Source: Cupriavidus numazuensis (GTDB lineage: Bacteria; Pseudomonadota; Gammaproteobacteria; Burkholderiales; Burkholderiaceae). Taken from it: DNA of 64,000 bases. The first letter of the stretch is position 1, and the number at the start of each line of letters is the position of its first letter. The notes beneath the pieces are model-generated. The model made no database searches, was not told the origin of the DNA, and was given only the letters and a program-made list of their open reading frames with translations. The stretch spans positions 62,001-126,000 of the forward strand of contig NZ_CAJPVI010000007.1 of NCBI RefSeq assembly GCF_905397435.1, in the 5' to 3' direction. Shown in pieces: positions 1-8,249 of this stretch. Made by a program: the position numbers and the translations under genes.

Positions 1-283
1 GGTTGCCGGAGCGCAGATTGGCTCAGGCAGGCGAACCGCAAGGAACGCTGTTGGCTGTGCGGGTATGGGATGTTGGAAAAAGCGAACGCCGGGCTGTAAT
101 GGTCCGGATAGGGATTGAGACATCATCCCACGCGAAAGCGGGCAGACTTCCAACTGGTCAATCGTCGCAGGACGGCTGATTGATCTCGCTTGTTTAAATT
201 TTCTTCCCTTGAGGGGCAACACGTCCCTCAAGGGGCGTGCTGTCTCTTGATGTTGGGGAAGATCCTCAAGATAGGAGAGCAGC

Positions 284-1996
284 ATGGAAGCATTGATCCG
301 CAAGGATGAATCTGCGCTCTCCGGCGTGCCGCAAACCTGGGGCGCCATTAATTGGCGCCGCGTGGAGCGGAACGTTCGAGATATGCAGATTCGAATTGCG
401 AAGGCGACACAGGAAGGGGACTGGCGTAGGGTGAAAGCCCTGCAACGGTCTCTGACCCGCTCGTTCTCCGCCAAAGCACTGGCGGTACGACGAGTGACGA
501 TGAACCAAGGTGAGCGAACGGCAGGCGTCGATCGCGAAAAGTGGAAAACGCCTGAAGTCCGGTGGGAAGCCATTGGGCGGTTGAAGCGCCGGGGGTACAG
601 ACCTCTGCCATTACGGAGGGTCTTCATCCCCAAGGCCAATGGGAAGGAGCGCCCACTGGGCATTCCAACCATGTTGGACCGAGCCATGCAAGCGTTGTAC
701 CTGCTGGCGCTGGAACCGGTGTCCGAAGGAACGAGCGATCCGAACTCTTATGGGTTCAGGACCAACCGATCCACGGCGGATGCCATGTCCCAGCTGTTTG
801 TTTCCTTATCTCAGAAGGCCTCGGCTCAATGGGTGCTGGAAGCAGACATCAAAGGATGCTTCGACCATATCAGTCACGACTGGCTGGAGCGCAATGTCCC
901 AATGGACAAAGCAATCCTTCGGAAGTGGTTGAAGGCTGGCGTGGTATTTCAAGGCCAGTTTCAGGCAACCGAAGCCGGAACGCCGCAGGGAGGCATCATT
1001 TCCCCGACTCTGGCAAATGTGGCGCTGAACGGCTTGGAAACGCAACTGACCCAGTTCCTCGGAACGAAGTTGGGAGTGACCAAGGCAAAAAGGCTCAAAG
1101 TGAATGTTGTGCGTTACGCGGACGACTTCGTGATCACCGGTGATACGCCGGAGGTCCTAGAAAGCGAAGTGAAGCCGTGGGTAGAACAGTTCCTCGCAGT
1201 ACGGGGGCTATCGCTATCGACGGAGAAAACGCGGATCGTCAGCATCGCCGACGGCTTTGACTTCCTAGGGTGGAATTTCCGTAAGTACTCGGGAACACTG
1301 CTCATCAAGCCAAGCAGGAAAAACGCGCAAGCGTTCTATCGCAAGGTGAAGGCGGTCATCAGCACCAACAAGACGGTGGAGCAGTCGGTTCTAATTCGAC
1401 TGTTAAACCCGATGCTGCGGGGCTGGGCACAGTATCACAGTCCCGTGGTTGCTAAATCGGCGTTCGCCCGCATGGAGCATGAAGTATTTATTGCTTTACG
1501 GCGGTGGGCAAAGCGGCGACATCCACATAAGTCGACCGAATGGGTGCGGAGGAAGTATTTCGCAACCGTCGGGGAACGAAACTGGGTGTTCGGAACCAAG
1601 TTCGTGAGCGGCAACGGCAGTGTAGGCTGGACAGAACTGTACTCGCTTGCGGGTACGACTATCCGGCGGCACAAGAAGATTCGGGGGGACTACAATCCTT
1701 TCGATCCTACGCAGGAACGGTACGGCGAAAAGCTGCGACAGGAGCGAATGTTGGAAAACATGGCGCACCGTAAGCAGTGGATCAAACTGTATCTATCCCA
1801 GCAAGGCTTGTGCGCGGTGTGTCAGTGCAAGATAACCAAGGAAACTGGATGGGAAGATCATCACATCGAACCGCGCATACGCGGGGGCTCCGATGCTCTA
1901 GGGAATCGCGTGCTGCTGCATCCGAACTGTCACATGCAAGTGCACCACCATGGCAGAACTGTTGTGAAACCGGTGTCCGAATGGACATTTAGTTGA
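284..1996 (+). CDS. ltrA: Group II intron reverse transcriptase/maturase with HNH endonuclease
   Basis: A 570-residue intron-encoded protein that splices and mobilises its host intron. The N-terminal half is a reverse transcriptase with the YADD catalytic motif at residues 278-281 and conserved flanks ([12 protein letters not shown] near 115, [11 protein letters not shown] near 190, [10 protein letters not shown] near 235). The maturase X domain follows (about residues 370-450, [12 protein letters not shown]). The C-terminus is an HNH nuclease with CxxC, a DHH at about 525-527 and a final [10 protein letters not shown]. The length is typical for HNH-bearing members. The start is preceded by a GGAGAG-type ribosome site at about 272. 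The ORF looks intact, so the element may still be active. Confidence 0.95.
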   Translation: MEALIRKDESALSGVPQTWGAINWRRVERNVRDMQIRIAKATQEGDWRRVKALQRSLTRSFSAKALAVRRVTMNQGERTAGVDREKWKTPEVRWEAIGRLKRRGYRPLPLRRVFIPKANGKERPLGIPTMLDRAMQALYLLALEPVSEGTSDPNSYGFRTNRSTADAMSQLFVSLSQKASAQWVLEADIKGCFDHISHDWLERNVPMDKAILRKWLKAGVVFQGQFQATEAGTPQGGIISPTLANVALNGLETQLTQFLGTKLGVTKAKRLKVNVVRYADDFVITGDTPEVLESEVKPWVEQFLAVRGLSLSTEKTRIVSIADGFDFLGWNFRKYSGTLLIKPSRKNAQAFYRKVKAVISTNKTVEQSVLIRLLNPMLRGWAQYHSPVVAKSAFARMEHEVFIALRRWAKRRHPHKSTEWVRRKYFATVGERNWVFGTKFVSGNGSVGWTELYSLAGTTIRRHKKIRGDYNPFDPTQERYGEKLRQERMLENMAHRKQWIKLYLSQQGLCAVCQCKITKETGWEDHHIEPRIRGGSDALGNRVLLHPNCHMQVHHHGRTVVKPVSEWTFS

Positions 1997-2001
1997 GGCC
2001 C

Positions 2002-2077
2002 GAGCCGTATGCGGGGAAACTCGCACGTACGGTTCCTAGGGGGGGACAGGTCAGTAATGACTTCGTCCCTACCCTAC
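2002..2077 (+). ncRNA. Group II intron domains V and VI
   Basis: Domain V (2002-2035) is a 34-nt hairpin with a GAAA-type tetraloop and the catalytic AGC-like 5' arm. Domain VI (about 2036-2077) pairs a G-run with GTCCC and leaves an unpaired A at 2071, the likely lariat branch point. This fixes the 3' end of the intron close to 2077. The exon then begins TCTTTCGGGTAAG. Splice-site assignment is by inspection only. Confidence 0.8.
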
Positions 2078-2308
2078 TCTTTCGGGTAAGACAGCCGCGG
2101 CCTGTTACGAACGGGTGCCTCAACAGCGGTTGCATCGCGTCGGTTGCACATCGTCCCGGCATCACCAGGGTTCCCGTCCGTAACAGGCACTGCGTTGCGC
2201 GCGCGGCACCAACCCCGCCGCGGGCGCGTCAAGGCTCGGCGCAAGGCGCGATGACACGATCGGCGCCCCAGGCCCATCCGCACCAAATATCTATAAAGAG
2301 GAGAAGTC

Positions 2309-3442
2309 ATGCAACGTCGTTCCTTCCTGTTGAAAGCGTCGGCAGTGGCCGCTACCGGGGCCCTTGCCGCATGCGGAAAGGAAGAAAAGGCCGCCGCACC
2401 GGCTGCCAGCGCCCCCGCAGCCCCCGCCGTCGTCGGCAGCAACCCCGCCGTGGAATGGCGCCTGGCATCGAGCTTCCCCAAGTCGCTGGACACCATCTTC
2501 GGCGCGTCCGAACTCCTCGCCGCCCGGGTCAAGGAACTGACCGACGGCAAGTTCAACATCAAGGTCTTCGCCGCCGGCGAAATCGTGCCGGGCCTGCAGG
2601 TCCTGGACTCGGTGCAGAACAACACCGTGCAGATCGGCCATACCGCCGGTTACTACTACTTCGGCAAGAACCCGACGCTGTGCTTTGACACCACCGTGCC
2701 GTTCGGCCTGACCGCGCGCCAGCAAAATGCATGGATGCTGCAAGGCAACGGCATGAAGCTGATGCGTGAATTCTTCAAGGAATACAACGTCGTCAACTTC
2801 CTGGGCGGCAACACCAACGCGCAGATGGGCGGCTGGTTCCGCAAGGAAATCAAGACCGTGGCCGACCTGCAGGGCCTGAAGTACCGCATCGCCGGGTTCG
2901 CTGGCGTGGTGCTGTCGCGCCTGGGCGTGGTGCCGCAGCAGATCGCGGGCGGCGACATCTACCCGGCGCTGGAAAAGGGCACCATCGACGCGGCCGAGTG
3001 GGTGGGCCCGTACGATGACGAGAAGCTTGGCTTCTACAAGGTGGCACCGTACTACTACTACCCGGGCTGGTGGGAAGGCAGCGCGCAGCTGTCGTTCTAC
3101 GCTTCGGCCAGCGAGTTCGAGAAACTGCCGGCGCTATACAAGCGCGCGCTGGAAACCGCCACCATCGAGGCCCACACCACGATGATGGCCAAGTACGACA
3201 CGGTGAACCCGCAGGCGCTGGCGCGCCTGCTCGAAAACGGCGTGAAGCTGCGCCCGTTCTCGAAGGAGATCATGGAGGCCTGCTTCAAGGCCACCCAGGA
3301 AGCCTACGCCGACGAAACCGCCAAGAACCCGTCGTTCAAGAAGATCTATGACGACTGGCGCGTGTTCCGCAACAACGAGGCCGCCTGGTTCAACGTGGCC
3401 GAGCAGGCGTTCTCGCAGTTCAGCTTCGCCCGCAAGCTGTAA
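2309..3442 (+). CDS. TRAP transporter solute-binding lipoprotein (DctP family)
   Basis: A 377-residue extracytoplasmic receptor for an organic acid. It starts with a twin-arginine-like RRSFLLK and a lipobox LAAC with Cys22, followed by an Ala/Pro-rich linker, so it is probably a membrane-anchored periplasmic lipoprotein. The fold signature of DctP/TakP receptors runs through the body: WRLASSFPKSLDTIFGASE, FNIKVFAAGEIVPGLQVLD, TVADLQGLKYRIAGFAG with the substrate-carboxylate Arg, and GTIDAAEWVGPYDD. The GAGGAG ribosome site sits 9 nt before ATG. No DctQ or DctM membrane subunits are adjacent, so the partner is elsewhere. The TakP resemblance suggests a 2-oxo monocarboxylate ligand, but this is inference. 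Confidence 0.9.
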   Translation: MQRRSFLLKASAVAATGALAACGKEEKAAAPAASAPAAPAVVGSNPAVEWRLASSFPKSLDTIFGASELLAARVKELTDGKFNIKVFAAGEIVPGLQVLDSVQNNTVQIGHTAGYYYFGKNPTLCFDTTVPFGLTARQQNAWMLQGNGMKLMREFFKEYNVVNFLGGNTNAQMGGWFRKEIKTVADLQGLKYRIAGFAGVVLSRLGVVPQQIAGGDIYPALEKGTIDAAEWVGPYDDEKLGFYKVAPYYYYPGWWEGSAQLSFYASASEFEKLPALYKRALETATIEAHTTMMAKYDTVNPQALARLLENGVKLRPFSKEIMEACFKATQEAYADETAKNPSFKKIYDDWRVFRNNEAAWFNVAEQAFSQFSFARKL

Positions 3443-3477
3443 GCATTCCGGGAGGCCGACCGGCCTCCTGCCCGCGC

Positions 3478-3511
3478 AAACCCCGTGTTCCGGTGACGGC
3501 ACGGGGTTTTT
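3478..3511 (+). terminator. Rho-independent terminator after TRAP receptor gene
   Basis: The stem AACCCCGTG / CACGGGGTT is followed by TTTT. A second GC-rich dyad (GGAGGCCGACCGGCCTCC, 3451-3468) precedes it. Both lie directly behind the TRAP gene stop codon and isolate it from rarD. Confidence 0.85.
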
Positions 3512-3604
3512 GCTTGGTGCGGACGAAATGCCCCGATGGTGCGGGCGCCGGCAACAAAACACCCTCGCCGGTAGAATCGCGCGCAGCATCTACCGGAAAT
3601 CCCC

Positions 3605-4516
3605 ATGCAACTCGGCATCCTTTACGCACTCCTGGCCTACATCATCTGGGGGCTGCTCCCGCTCTATATCAAGTCGCTGCCGGGCATCGCGCCCGCCGAA
3701 ATCCTGCTGCACCGGATGGTGTGGTCGCTGGCCTTCCTGGCCATCATCCTGGCCAGCCGGCGCCAGTGGGCATGGCTCGGCAAGGTGGTGACTGACCGGC
3801 GCCTGCTGCTGTCGTTTGCCGCCAGCGCCGCGCTCTTGTGCGGCAACTGGTTCCTCTATATCTGGGCTGTGTCCGCCAACCGCGTGGTCGACGCCAGCCT
3901 CGGCTACTTCATCAACCCGCTGTTCAGCGTGCTGCTTGGCGTAGTGTTCCTGCACGAACGCCTGCGGCCAGGGCAGTGGCTGTCGATCGCGGTCGCCGCG
4001 GCCGGCGTGGCCTGGCTGACGGTGGCGTCGGGCCAGCTTCCGTGGATTGCGCTGGCGCTGGCCGCCACGTTCGGCGGATACGGCCTGCTGCGCAAGACGG
4101 GCGCGCTTGGGGCACTAGAAGGGCTGTCGCTCGAGACACTGCTGCTGTTCCCGGTAGCCGCTGCCGCGCTCGGCTATCTGTTCTCGACCGGCCAGGACAG
4201 CTTCCGGCACGCAGCGCCAGGTACGCAGTTTCTGCTGCTGATGGCTGGACCGGTTACCGCCGTGCCGCTGCTGTTCTTTGCCGCCGGCGCCCGCCGGATT
4301 CCGCTGTCGCTGCTGGGATTGCTTCAGTACACGGGCCCGACGCTGCAGCTGCTGCTTGGCGTCTGGCTGTGGCACGAGCCGTTTCCGCCGCAGAAACAGC
4401 TTGGCTATGCGCTGATCTGGGTATCTCTGGCCTTGTACGCGGCGGAAGGGCTCTGGGTTACGGCGCGAGGGAAGTCAGCTTCCATCAATGCGAAAGATGA
4501 AGCAGCCCAGCAATGA
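3605..4516 (+). CDS. rarD: EamA-family permease RarD
   Basis: A 303-residue inner-membrane protein with about ten hydrophobic segments in two EamA-type halves. It matches the RarD subgroup of the drug/metabolite transporter superfamily: GILYALLAYIIWGLLPLYIK at the N-terminus, HRMVWSL near residue 37, NWFLYIWAV near 80 and SLGYFINPL near 98. Members are named for a chloramphenicol-sensitivity phenotype in Pseudomonas. The natural substrate is not established. It stands alone between a terminator and an AT-rich spacer. Confidence 0.9.
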   Translation: MQLGILYALLAYIIWGLLPLYIKSLPGIAPAEILLHRMVWSLAFLAIILASRRQWAWLGKVVTDRRLLLSFAASAALLCGNWFLYIWAVSANRVVDASLGYFINPLFSVLLGVVFLHERLRPGQWLSIAVAAAGVAWLTVASGQLPWIALALAATFGGYGLLRKTGALGALEGLSLETLLLFPVAAAALGYLFSTGQDSFRHAAPGTQFLLLMAGPVTAVPLLFFAAGARRIPLSLLGLLQYTGPTLQLLLGVWLWHEPFPPQKQLGYALIWVSLALYAAEGLWVTARGKSASINAKDEAAQQ

Positions 4517-4534
4517 ACTCGCGAAATTCATTAC

Positions 4535-4660
4535 ATGGATGAAATTGATCACGAAATCATCGTGAATCCGGCCATTATCATCAGCGAGATTAATGACAAC
4601 AAAGACAGATCAACCTTCATCATAAATATCATCGATGAACTGACATCGCTCGATCCCTAG
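4535..4660 (+). CDS. Possible 41-residue acidic small protein
   Basis: An ATG-to-TAG frame of 41 codons fills the AT-rich gap between rarD and dinB. The peptide is acidic and isoleucine-rich (MDEIDHEIIVNPAIIISEIN and onward, ending LTSLDP). It uses AT-rich codons quite unlike its GC-rich neighbours and stops 5 nt before the dinB start. No convincing Shine-Dalgarno sequence precedes it. It may be a real small protein, an upstream ORF coupled to dinB, or chance in a low-GC spacer. The family is not recognised. Confidence 0.3.
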   Translation: MDEIDHEIIVNPAIIISEINDNKDRSTFIINIIDELTSLDP

Positions 4661-4665
4661 CCAGC

Positions 4666-5751
4666 ATGCCCGCCGACTCACCCACGCCCGTCGAAGCAGC
4701 CGTCCAGCGCAAGATCATCCATTGCGACTGCGACTGCTTCTACGCGTCGGTCGAGATGCGGGATGACCCGTCGCTGCGGGGCCGCCCCATGGCGGTAGGC
4801 GGCTCCCCCGACCGCCGCGGCGTGATCGCAACCTGCAACTACGAGGCGCGCGCGTTCGGCGTGCGCTCGGCCATGGCATCGGCGCAGGCGGTGCGGCGCT
4901 GCCCGGACCTGCTGATCCTGCGCCCGGCCATGGACAAGTACCGCGAGGTGTCGCGGCGGATCTTTGCGATCTACCGTGAATACACGGCGCTGGTGGAACC
5001 GCTTTCGCTGGACGAAGCCTATCTCGACGTAAGCCAGTGTCCGCAGCACGATGGCAGCGCCACGCGCATCGCAGAGGAAATCCGCCGGCGTGTGCGCGAA
5101 GAGGTCGGCGTGACGGTGTCAGCAGGCGTCGGCCCGAACAAGTTCGTCGCCAAGATCGCCAGCGACTGGAACAAGCCCGACGGCTTGTTCGTGGTACGGC
5201 CTGCAGCCGTCGACGTATTCGTCGCGGAACTGCCGGTCGGTCGCATCCATGGCGTGGGAGCCGTCACCGCGGCCAAGCTCAAGCGGCTTGGCGCCGAAAC
5301 CTGCGGCGATCTGCGCCAGTGGCCGGCTGACCGGTTGCATCGCGAGTTCGGCAGCTTCGGCGCGCGGCTCTACAACCTGTGCCGCGGCATCGACCACCGC
5401 ACGGTATCGCCCGAGCGCGAACGCAAGTCGATCAGCGTCGAGGAAACGTATGCCGACGACCTGCCCGACCTGCAGGCGTGCCTGGCTGAACTGGAACCCT
5501 TGATCGCCATGCTGGAAGCCCGCATTGTGCGAGCCCAGGCGCATGACACGATCGACAAGCTGACGGTGAAGCTGCGCTTCTCGGATTTCCGCCAGACCAC
5601 CGTCGAGTGCCGCGGCCATGCGCCGGACCGGGATACCTACGCCCGTCTGCTTGCCGAAGGGCATGCCCGGCGCGGCCTGCCGGTGCGGCTGCTCGGGGTT
5701 GGCGTCGGTACCAGCGATCGCGATACGGCGCAGCTGGAGCTATTCCCCTGA
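4666..5751 (+). CDS. dinB: DNA polymerase IV (Y-family translesion polymerase)
   Basis: A 361-residue error-prone polymerase that copies past lesions. It has the Y-family palm motif IIHCDCDCFYASVE (metal-binding Asp21 and neighbours) and the second catalytic motif PLSLDEAYLDV near residue 115. A conserved GVGPNKFVAKIASDWNKPDG, a helix-hairpin-helix thumb region (VGRIHGVGAVTAAKLKRLG) and a little-finger domain follow. It ends QLELFP, a form of the beta-clamp binding motif. No LexA box is obvious upstream. The start at 4666 lies just behind a possible small ORF. Confidence 0.96.
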   Translation: MPADSPTPVEAAVQRKIIHCDCDCFYASVEMRDDPSLRGRPMAVGGSPDRRGVIATCNYEARAFGVRSAMASAQAVRRCPDLLILRPAMDKYREVSRRIFAIYREYTALVEPLSLDEAYLDVSQCPQHDGSATRIAEEIRRRVREEVGVTVSAGVGPNKFVAKIASDWNKPDGLFVVRPAAVDVFVAELPVGRIHGVGAVTAAKLKRLGAETCGDLRQWPADRLHREFGSFGARLYNLCRGIDHRTVSPERERKSISVEETYADDLPDLQACLAELEPLIAMLEARIVRAQAHDTIDKLTVKLRFSDFRQTTVECRGHAPDRDTYARLLAEGHARRGLPVRLLGVGVGTSDRDTAQLELFP

Positions 5752-5815
5752 CATTTATTCGCGCGACAAATCACTCTTCAAAAAGAATTCCATCACTAAT
5801 TTTTCGTACGAATAA

Positions 5816-6796
5816 TCACTGCAGATCGTTCCGCATGATCAGCAGCCAGGGCAGATGCGAATTGGTCACGCCGTCGAGCTTGCCCGAATCGCCGAGCTCG
5901 ATCTCGTCCATCGACACGGATTGCTGGACGTTGCCGCCAATGGCCTTCACGAGCCGCGCGGCAGGATCGACCGAAACCACAATGTCGCAATGCATGGGCG
6001 TCGTGCCAAAGCCGATCTCGGCGATGTCGTCGAGGAACTTGTCGCGGCCGCGTGGCGCACAGATGATGTCGCCAGGCCGAGGGAGCGCAGGAACGGGTTC
6101 GATATGAAATGCGGGCCGGGGCAGGATCCCGTCGCGGGCGTCCACGACATACATCGAATGTGACTGGCCGGTCAGGAACTGGCGCTCGTCGAGTCCCGCC
6201 TTGCGCAGGACCCAGGAAATAAACACGGCCGACCACGCCCACGACGGCTGCGTGACCTGCGTGCAATCGGGCGCTTCGCCGACGATGCCCCAGTAGCGCT
6301 GCACCATCTGGCAGCCCAGTGGCGTGGCTTCCATGCCGGTGCCGTCCGGGAACGCGACACATCCAGCCCCATCACCGTCCGGGTCTGTATCACGGTCGGC
6401 TGATCCTGATCCTTGAGCAGGGGCACCCGCGTCCGGAACGGCAGGCGCAGACACCGGCGGAGGCGCTGGCAGCGGGCTGAACGTCACACAAGCCGTATCG
6501 TCGCGGCCGAGCCGCACAGTCTGCGAGCCCCAGCGCCGCCACTGCTGCATGGCGATTTCCACGATGCGCTCGCGTGCCGTCGCACCCGGTGTGGTCACGG
6601 GCCACTCGCGGTCGGGCAGGGGAGTCGCTTGCGGGCGCACCGGTTCGCTGACGGTGCTGCAGCCTGCCAGCAAGGCAAGCGTCAGCACGGCGCATAAGGC
6701 GCGGCACCGGGCCTGTGGAGAAGCCTGTGGAATCAGCTGTGGAAAGCGCTGTGAATAACGCTGTGGAAAGATGCCCTGGGGCGATCGGGGAAACAT
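5816..6796 (-). CDS. DUF2272-like lipoprotein with repeat-expanded N-terminus
   Basis: A predicted 326-residue lipoprotein with lipobox LLAGC (Cys46) after a hydrophobic stretch. The mature part has an acidic Asp-rich insert near residue 140, then a region with WAWSAVFISWVLRKAGL, PRPGDIICAPRG and TPMHCDIVVSV, resembling the NlpC/CHAP-like DUF2272 family with a possible Cys/His centre. The n-region before the hydrophobic core is unusually long because it is coded by five 12-bp repeats, giving a PQ-rich peptide. ATG 6796 is chosen; a TTG start at 6838 is the alternative. Function is unknown. The family match is from memory. Confidence 0.7.
   Translation of the reverse strand: MFPRSPQGIFPQRYSQRFPQLIPQASPQARCRALCAVLTLALLAGCSTVSEPVRPQATPLPDREWPVTTPGATARERIVEIAMQQWRRWGSQTVRLGRDDTACVTFSPLPAPPPVSAPAVPDAGAPAQGSGSADRDTDPDGDGAGCVAFPDGTGMEATPLGCQMVQRYWGIVGEAPDCTQVTQPSWAWSAVFISWVLRKAGLDERQFLTGQSHSMYVVDARDGILPRPAFHIEPVPALPRPGDIICAPRGRDKFLDDIAEIGFGTTPMHCDIVVSVDPAARLVKAIGGNVQQSVSMDEIELGDSGKLDGVTNSHLPWLLIMRNDLQ
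6711..6770. repeat. Five tandem 12-bp repeats built on TGTGGA
   Basis: The core TGTGGA recurs at 6714, 6726, 6738 and 6762, and as TGTGAATAA at 6750, with an exact 12-bp period. The cores resemble DnaA boxes (TGTGGATAA), and the fourth unit is a one-mismatch box. The array lies inside the reading frame of the lipoprotein n-region, where it codes a four-residue PQ repeat on the minus strand. Confidence 0.85.
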
Positions 6797-6932
6797 ATGG
6801 CCCCCATGATGCGCCGTATTCGCTACGGCCTTGATCAACCGTGCCTGAACGGCTATTTGCGGGTCTGGCCGGCCAGCCGCGGGCGGGCCGGCGTGCGGTG
6901 CAGATTGCTCTGCAGAAGTATCTTACGAGTAC

Positions 6933-6941
6933 TGTGGATAA
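6933..6941 (+). promoter_or_regulatory. Perfect DnaA box (TGTGGATAA)
   Basis: An exact DnaA-box match in the spacer between the end of the HU gene and the start of the lipoprotein gene. It adds to the boxes on the other side of the HU gene. Confidence 0.6.
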
Positions 6942-7046
6942 CGTTCCCCGCCGGGCGCGCACCTGCGTCCTTGGACGACACGGTGGCGGCATGGCGGGGT
7001 CATGCAAAACCGGGGCGCCGCAGCGACCCGCCGGGCATGCCCGGGA

Positions 7047-7325
7047 TTACTGGTTGACGGCGTCCTTGAACTTCTGGCCAGCCTTGAACTTCACCGTCTT
7101 GGCTGCTTCCACCTTGATTTCTTCGCCAGTGCGCGGGTTGCGGGCCATGCGCTCGCCGCGCTCGCCCTTGCTGAACGTGCCAAAGCCGACCAGGCTCAGC
7201 GTATCGCCCTTGGCAACGGCGTCCATGATGGCCGACAGCGTCACGTTCAGCGCCTGTTCGGCCTTAGCCTTGGTCAGACCGTCCACACCTGCAGCGATAG
7301 CGTCGATCAGTTCGGTTTTCGTCAT
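7047..7325 (-). CDS. hup: HU-family nucleoid DNA-binding protein
   Basis: A 92-residue histone-like protein that bends and compacts DNA as a dimer and assists origin opening and recombination. It is full-length for HU: helical N-terminus MTKTELIDAIAAG, the GFGTF turn near residue 48, then the beta-arm signature GERMARNPRTGEEIKVEAAKTVKFKAGQKFKDAVN with the conserved Arg-Asn-Pro tip. It is transcribed leftward, divergent from the SET gene across a 1.1-kb spacer, with GGAGTG as ribosome site. Whether this is the main HU or a paralogue cannot be told. Confidence 0.96.
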   Translation of the reverse strand: MTKTELIDAIAAGVDGLTKAKAEQALNVTLSAIMDAVAKGDTLSLVGFGTFSKGERGERMARNPRTGEEIKVEAAKTVKFKAGQKFKDAVNQ

Positions 7326-8003
7326 GCTTCACTCCGTATCGAGTTGATAAAACACAGACGTCCGGGCACGGGCAGCCCATGGCAGGGCCGGCCCGGCAAA
7401 GACGTCGCGGGCCACATGATACCGTGCCGGACAAGGCGCACCGGATGAGATTGTTACGAGGACCTTTCCCGGAAGCCCGCATCAGGCCGTGATTCCGCTA
7501 ACGCCGGGCCACTCCGAGCGGCCTGTAGCCTGCGCAGCGAGTAACGTCCACGTCTTCCTGCCCTGCCAGCGCAAATGGCGCCCGTGGGCCCGTATACGCC
7601 TTCAGATGCTTTACGACCTGTCTGGGGTAGGGAAGTGCCCTGCGTGGCGTCTCAGAGCTTCTGAAGCCCTTACAAGCGTTTCTCCCGCCACTGTCTTCGC
7701 TCCAAGGCTACGCTGCAGGGTTGTGTCATGCACTATGTTGCATGTCTCTTCGAGGGTTTCTTCAGTTTCCGTTTCCATACCATTCGCAAGGCGAATGACT
7801 GAGGGACGGGTCGAAATTCAAACGACGCCGTATACGGCTGTCGGCGTATACCTCGCCAAGGCCTCCCATCCATGTGTTCTGGAGTCGACCTTCCCGTGGG
7901 CGTATACCGGCAAAGCCGGTTTACCTCAGCCCGGAGTTCTTGACGCACTCAGACCCCTGGCGGCGGTGGACCACTGGGTTTACGTCTTTCTTTTCATGTA
8001 TAC

Positions 8004-8045
8004 AAATAGTAGTAGTAGGTAAACGCCGGTCTGCGCTGTGGATAA
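8004..8045 (-). promoter_or_regulatory. DnaA-trio-like unwinding element with DnaA box
   Basis: On the plus strand the order is AAA, TAG, TAG, TAG, TAG (8004-8018), an 18-nt linker (8019-8036) and TGTGGATAA (8037-8045). Read on the minus strand this is TTATCCACA, linker, then CTACTACTACTATTT. That is the layout described for bacterial origin unwinding elements: a DnaA box, a GC-rich spacer, then DnaA-trios. AT-rich DNA follows beyond the trios. Confidence 0.6.
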
Positions 8046-8071
8046 GCCCATAAACCCAAGGCGGATCAAAG

Positions 8072-8083
8072 GTTTACGTAAAC
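8072..8083. promoter_or_regulatory. Perfect 12-bp palindrome GTTTACGTAAAC
   Basis: This is the complete version of a motif whose half-sites recur at 7918-7925, 7977-7985, 8018-8025 and 8260-8269. It is probably a binding site for a dimeric protein. No binder is identifiable from the sequence. Confidence 0.6.
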
Positions 8084-8218
8084 GAGAACTACCGGGACGC
8101 AGTGTTGGCGGGCGTGGATGACTTCGGGGTTGGCGAGGGAGGTCCCTTCGCGACGTCCGGACTTGTTCCTGTGGCGTCCCCATGCCAGCCCCAGGCGGCC
8201 CACACGCAATCCGGCTCT

Positions 8219-8249
8219 TTATCCACAGAAAATCGTGGCTTTATCCACA
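8219..8249 (+). promoter_or_regulatory. Pair of perfect DnaA boxes (TTATCCACA)
   Basis: Two identical boxes in the same orientation start at 8219 and 8241. They are 22 bp apart, about two helical turns, so both could be bound on one face of the DNA. Confidence 0.7.

Larger units (their letters stand above)
1..2077 (+). mobile_element. Group II intron, 5' end outside window
   Basis: A mobile ribozyme-retroelement. It is recognised from an intron-type reverse transcriptase ORF (284-1996) followed at once by a 34-nt domain V hairpin (2002-2035) with the usual GAGCCGTATGCG and GCACGTACGGTTC arms, then a domain VI-like stem with a candidate branch-point A at 2071. The 3' splice end is placed at about 2077 (ending in AC), seven nucleotides after that A. 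The first 283 nt are structured non-coding RNA, presumably the end of domains I-IV. The 5' GUGYG end is not seen, so it must lie left of base 1. The intron class and the interrupted locus cannot be decided here. Confidence 0.88.

Noticed and set aside
4517..4665. LexA box upstream of dinB
   Set aside because: No CTGT-N8-ACAG pattern was found in the spacer.
6711..6770. CRISPR-like or minisatellite array
   Set aside because: Units are contiguous 12-mers without spacers and lie in a reading frame. They do not form a CRISPR array.
7489..8022. 177-codon open frame in the HU-SET spacer
   Set aside because: No recognisable domain, no ribosome site, Cys/Ser-rich composition, and it runs through the palindromes and TAG repeats of the origin-like region.
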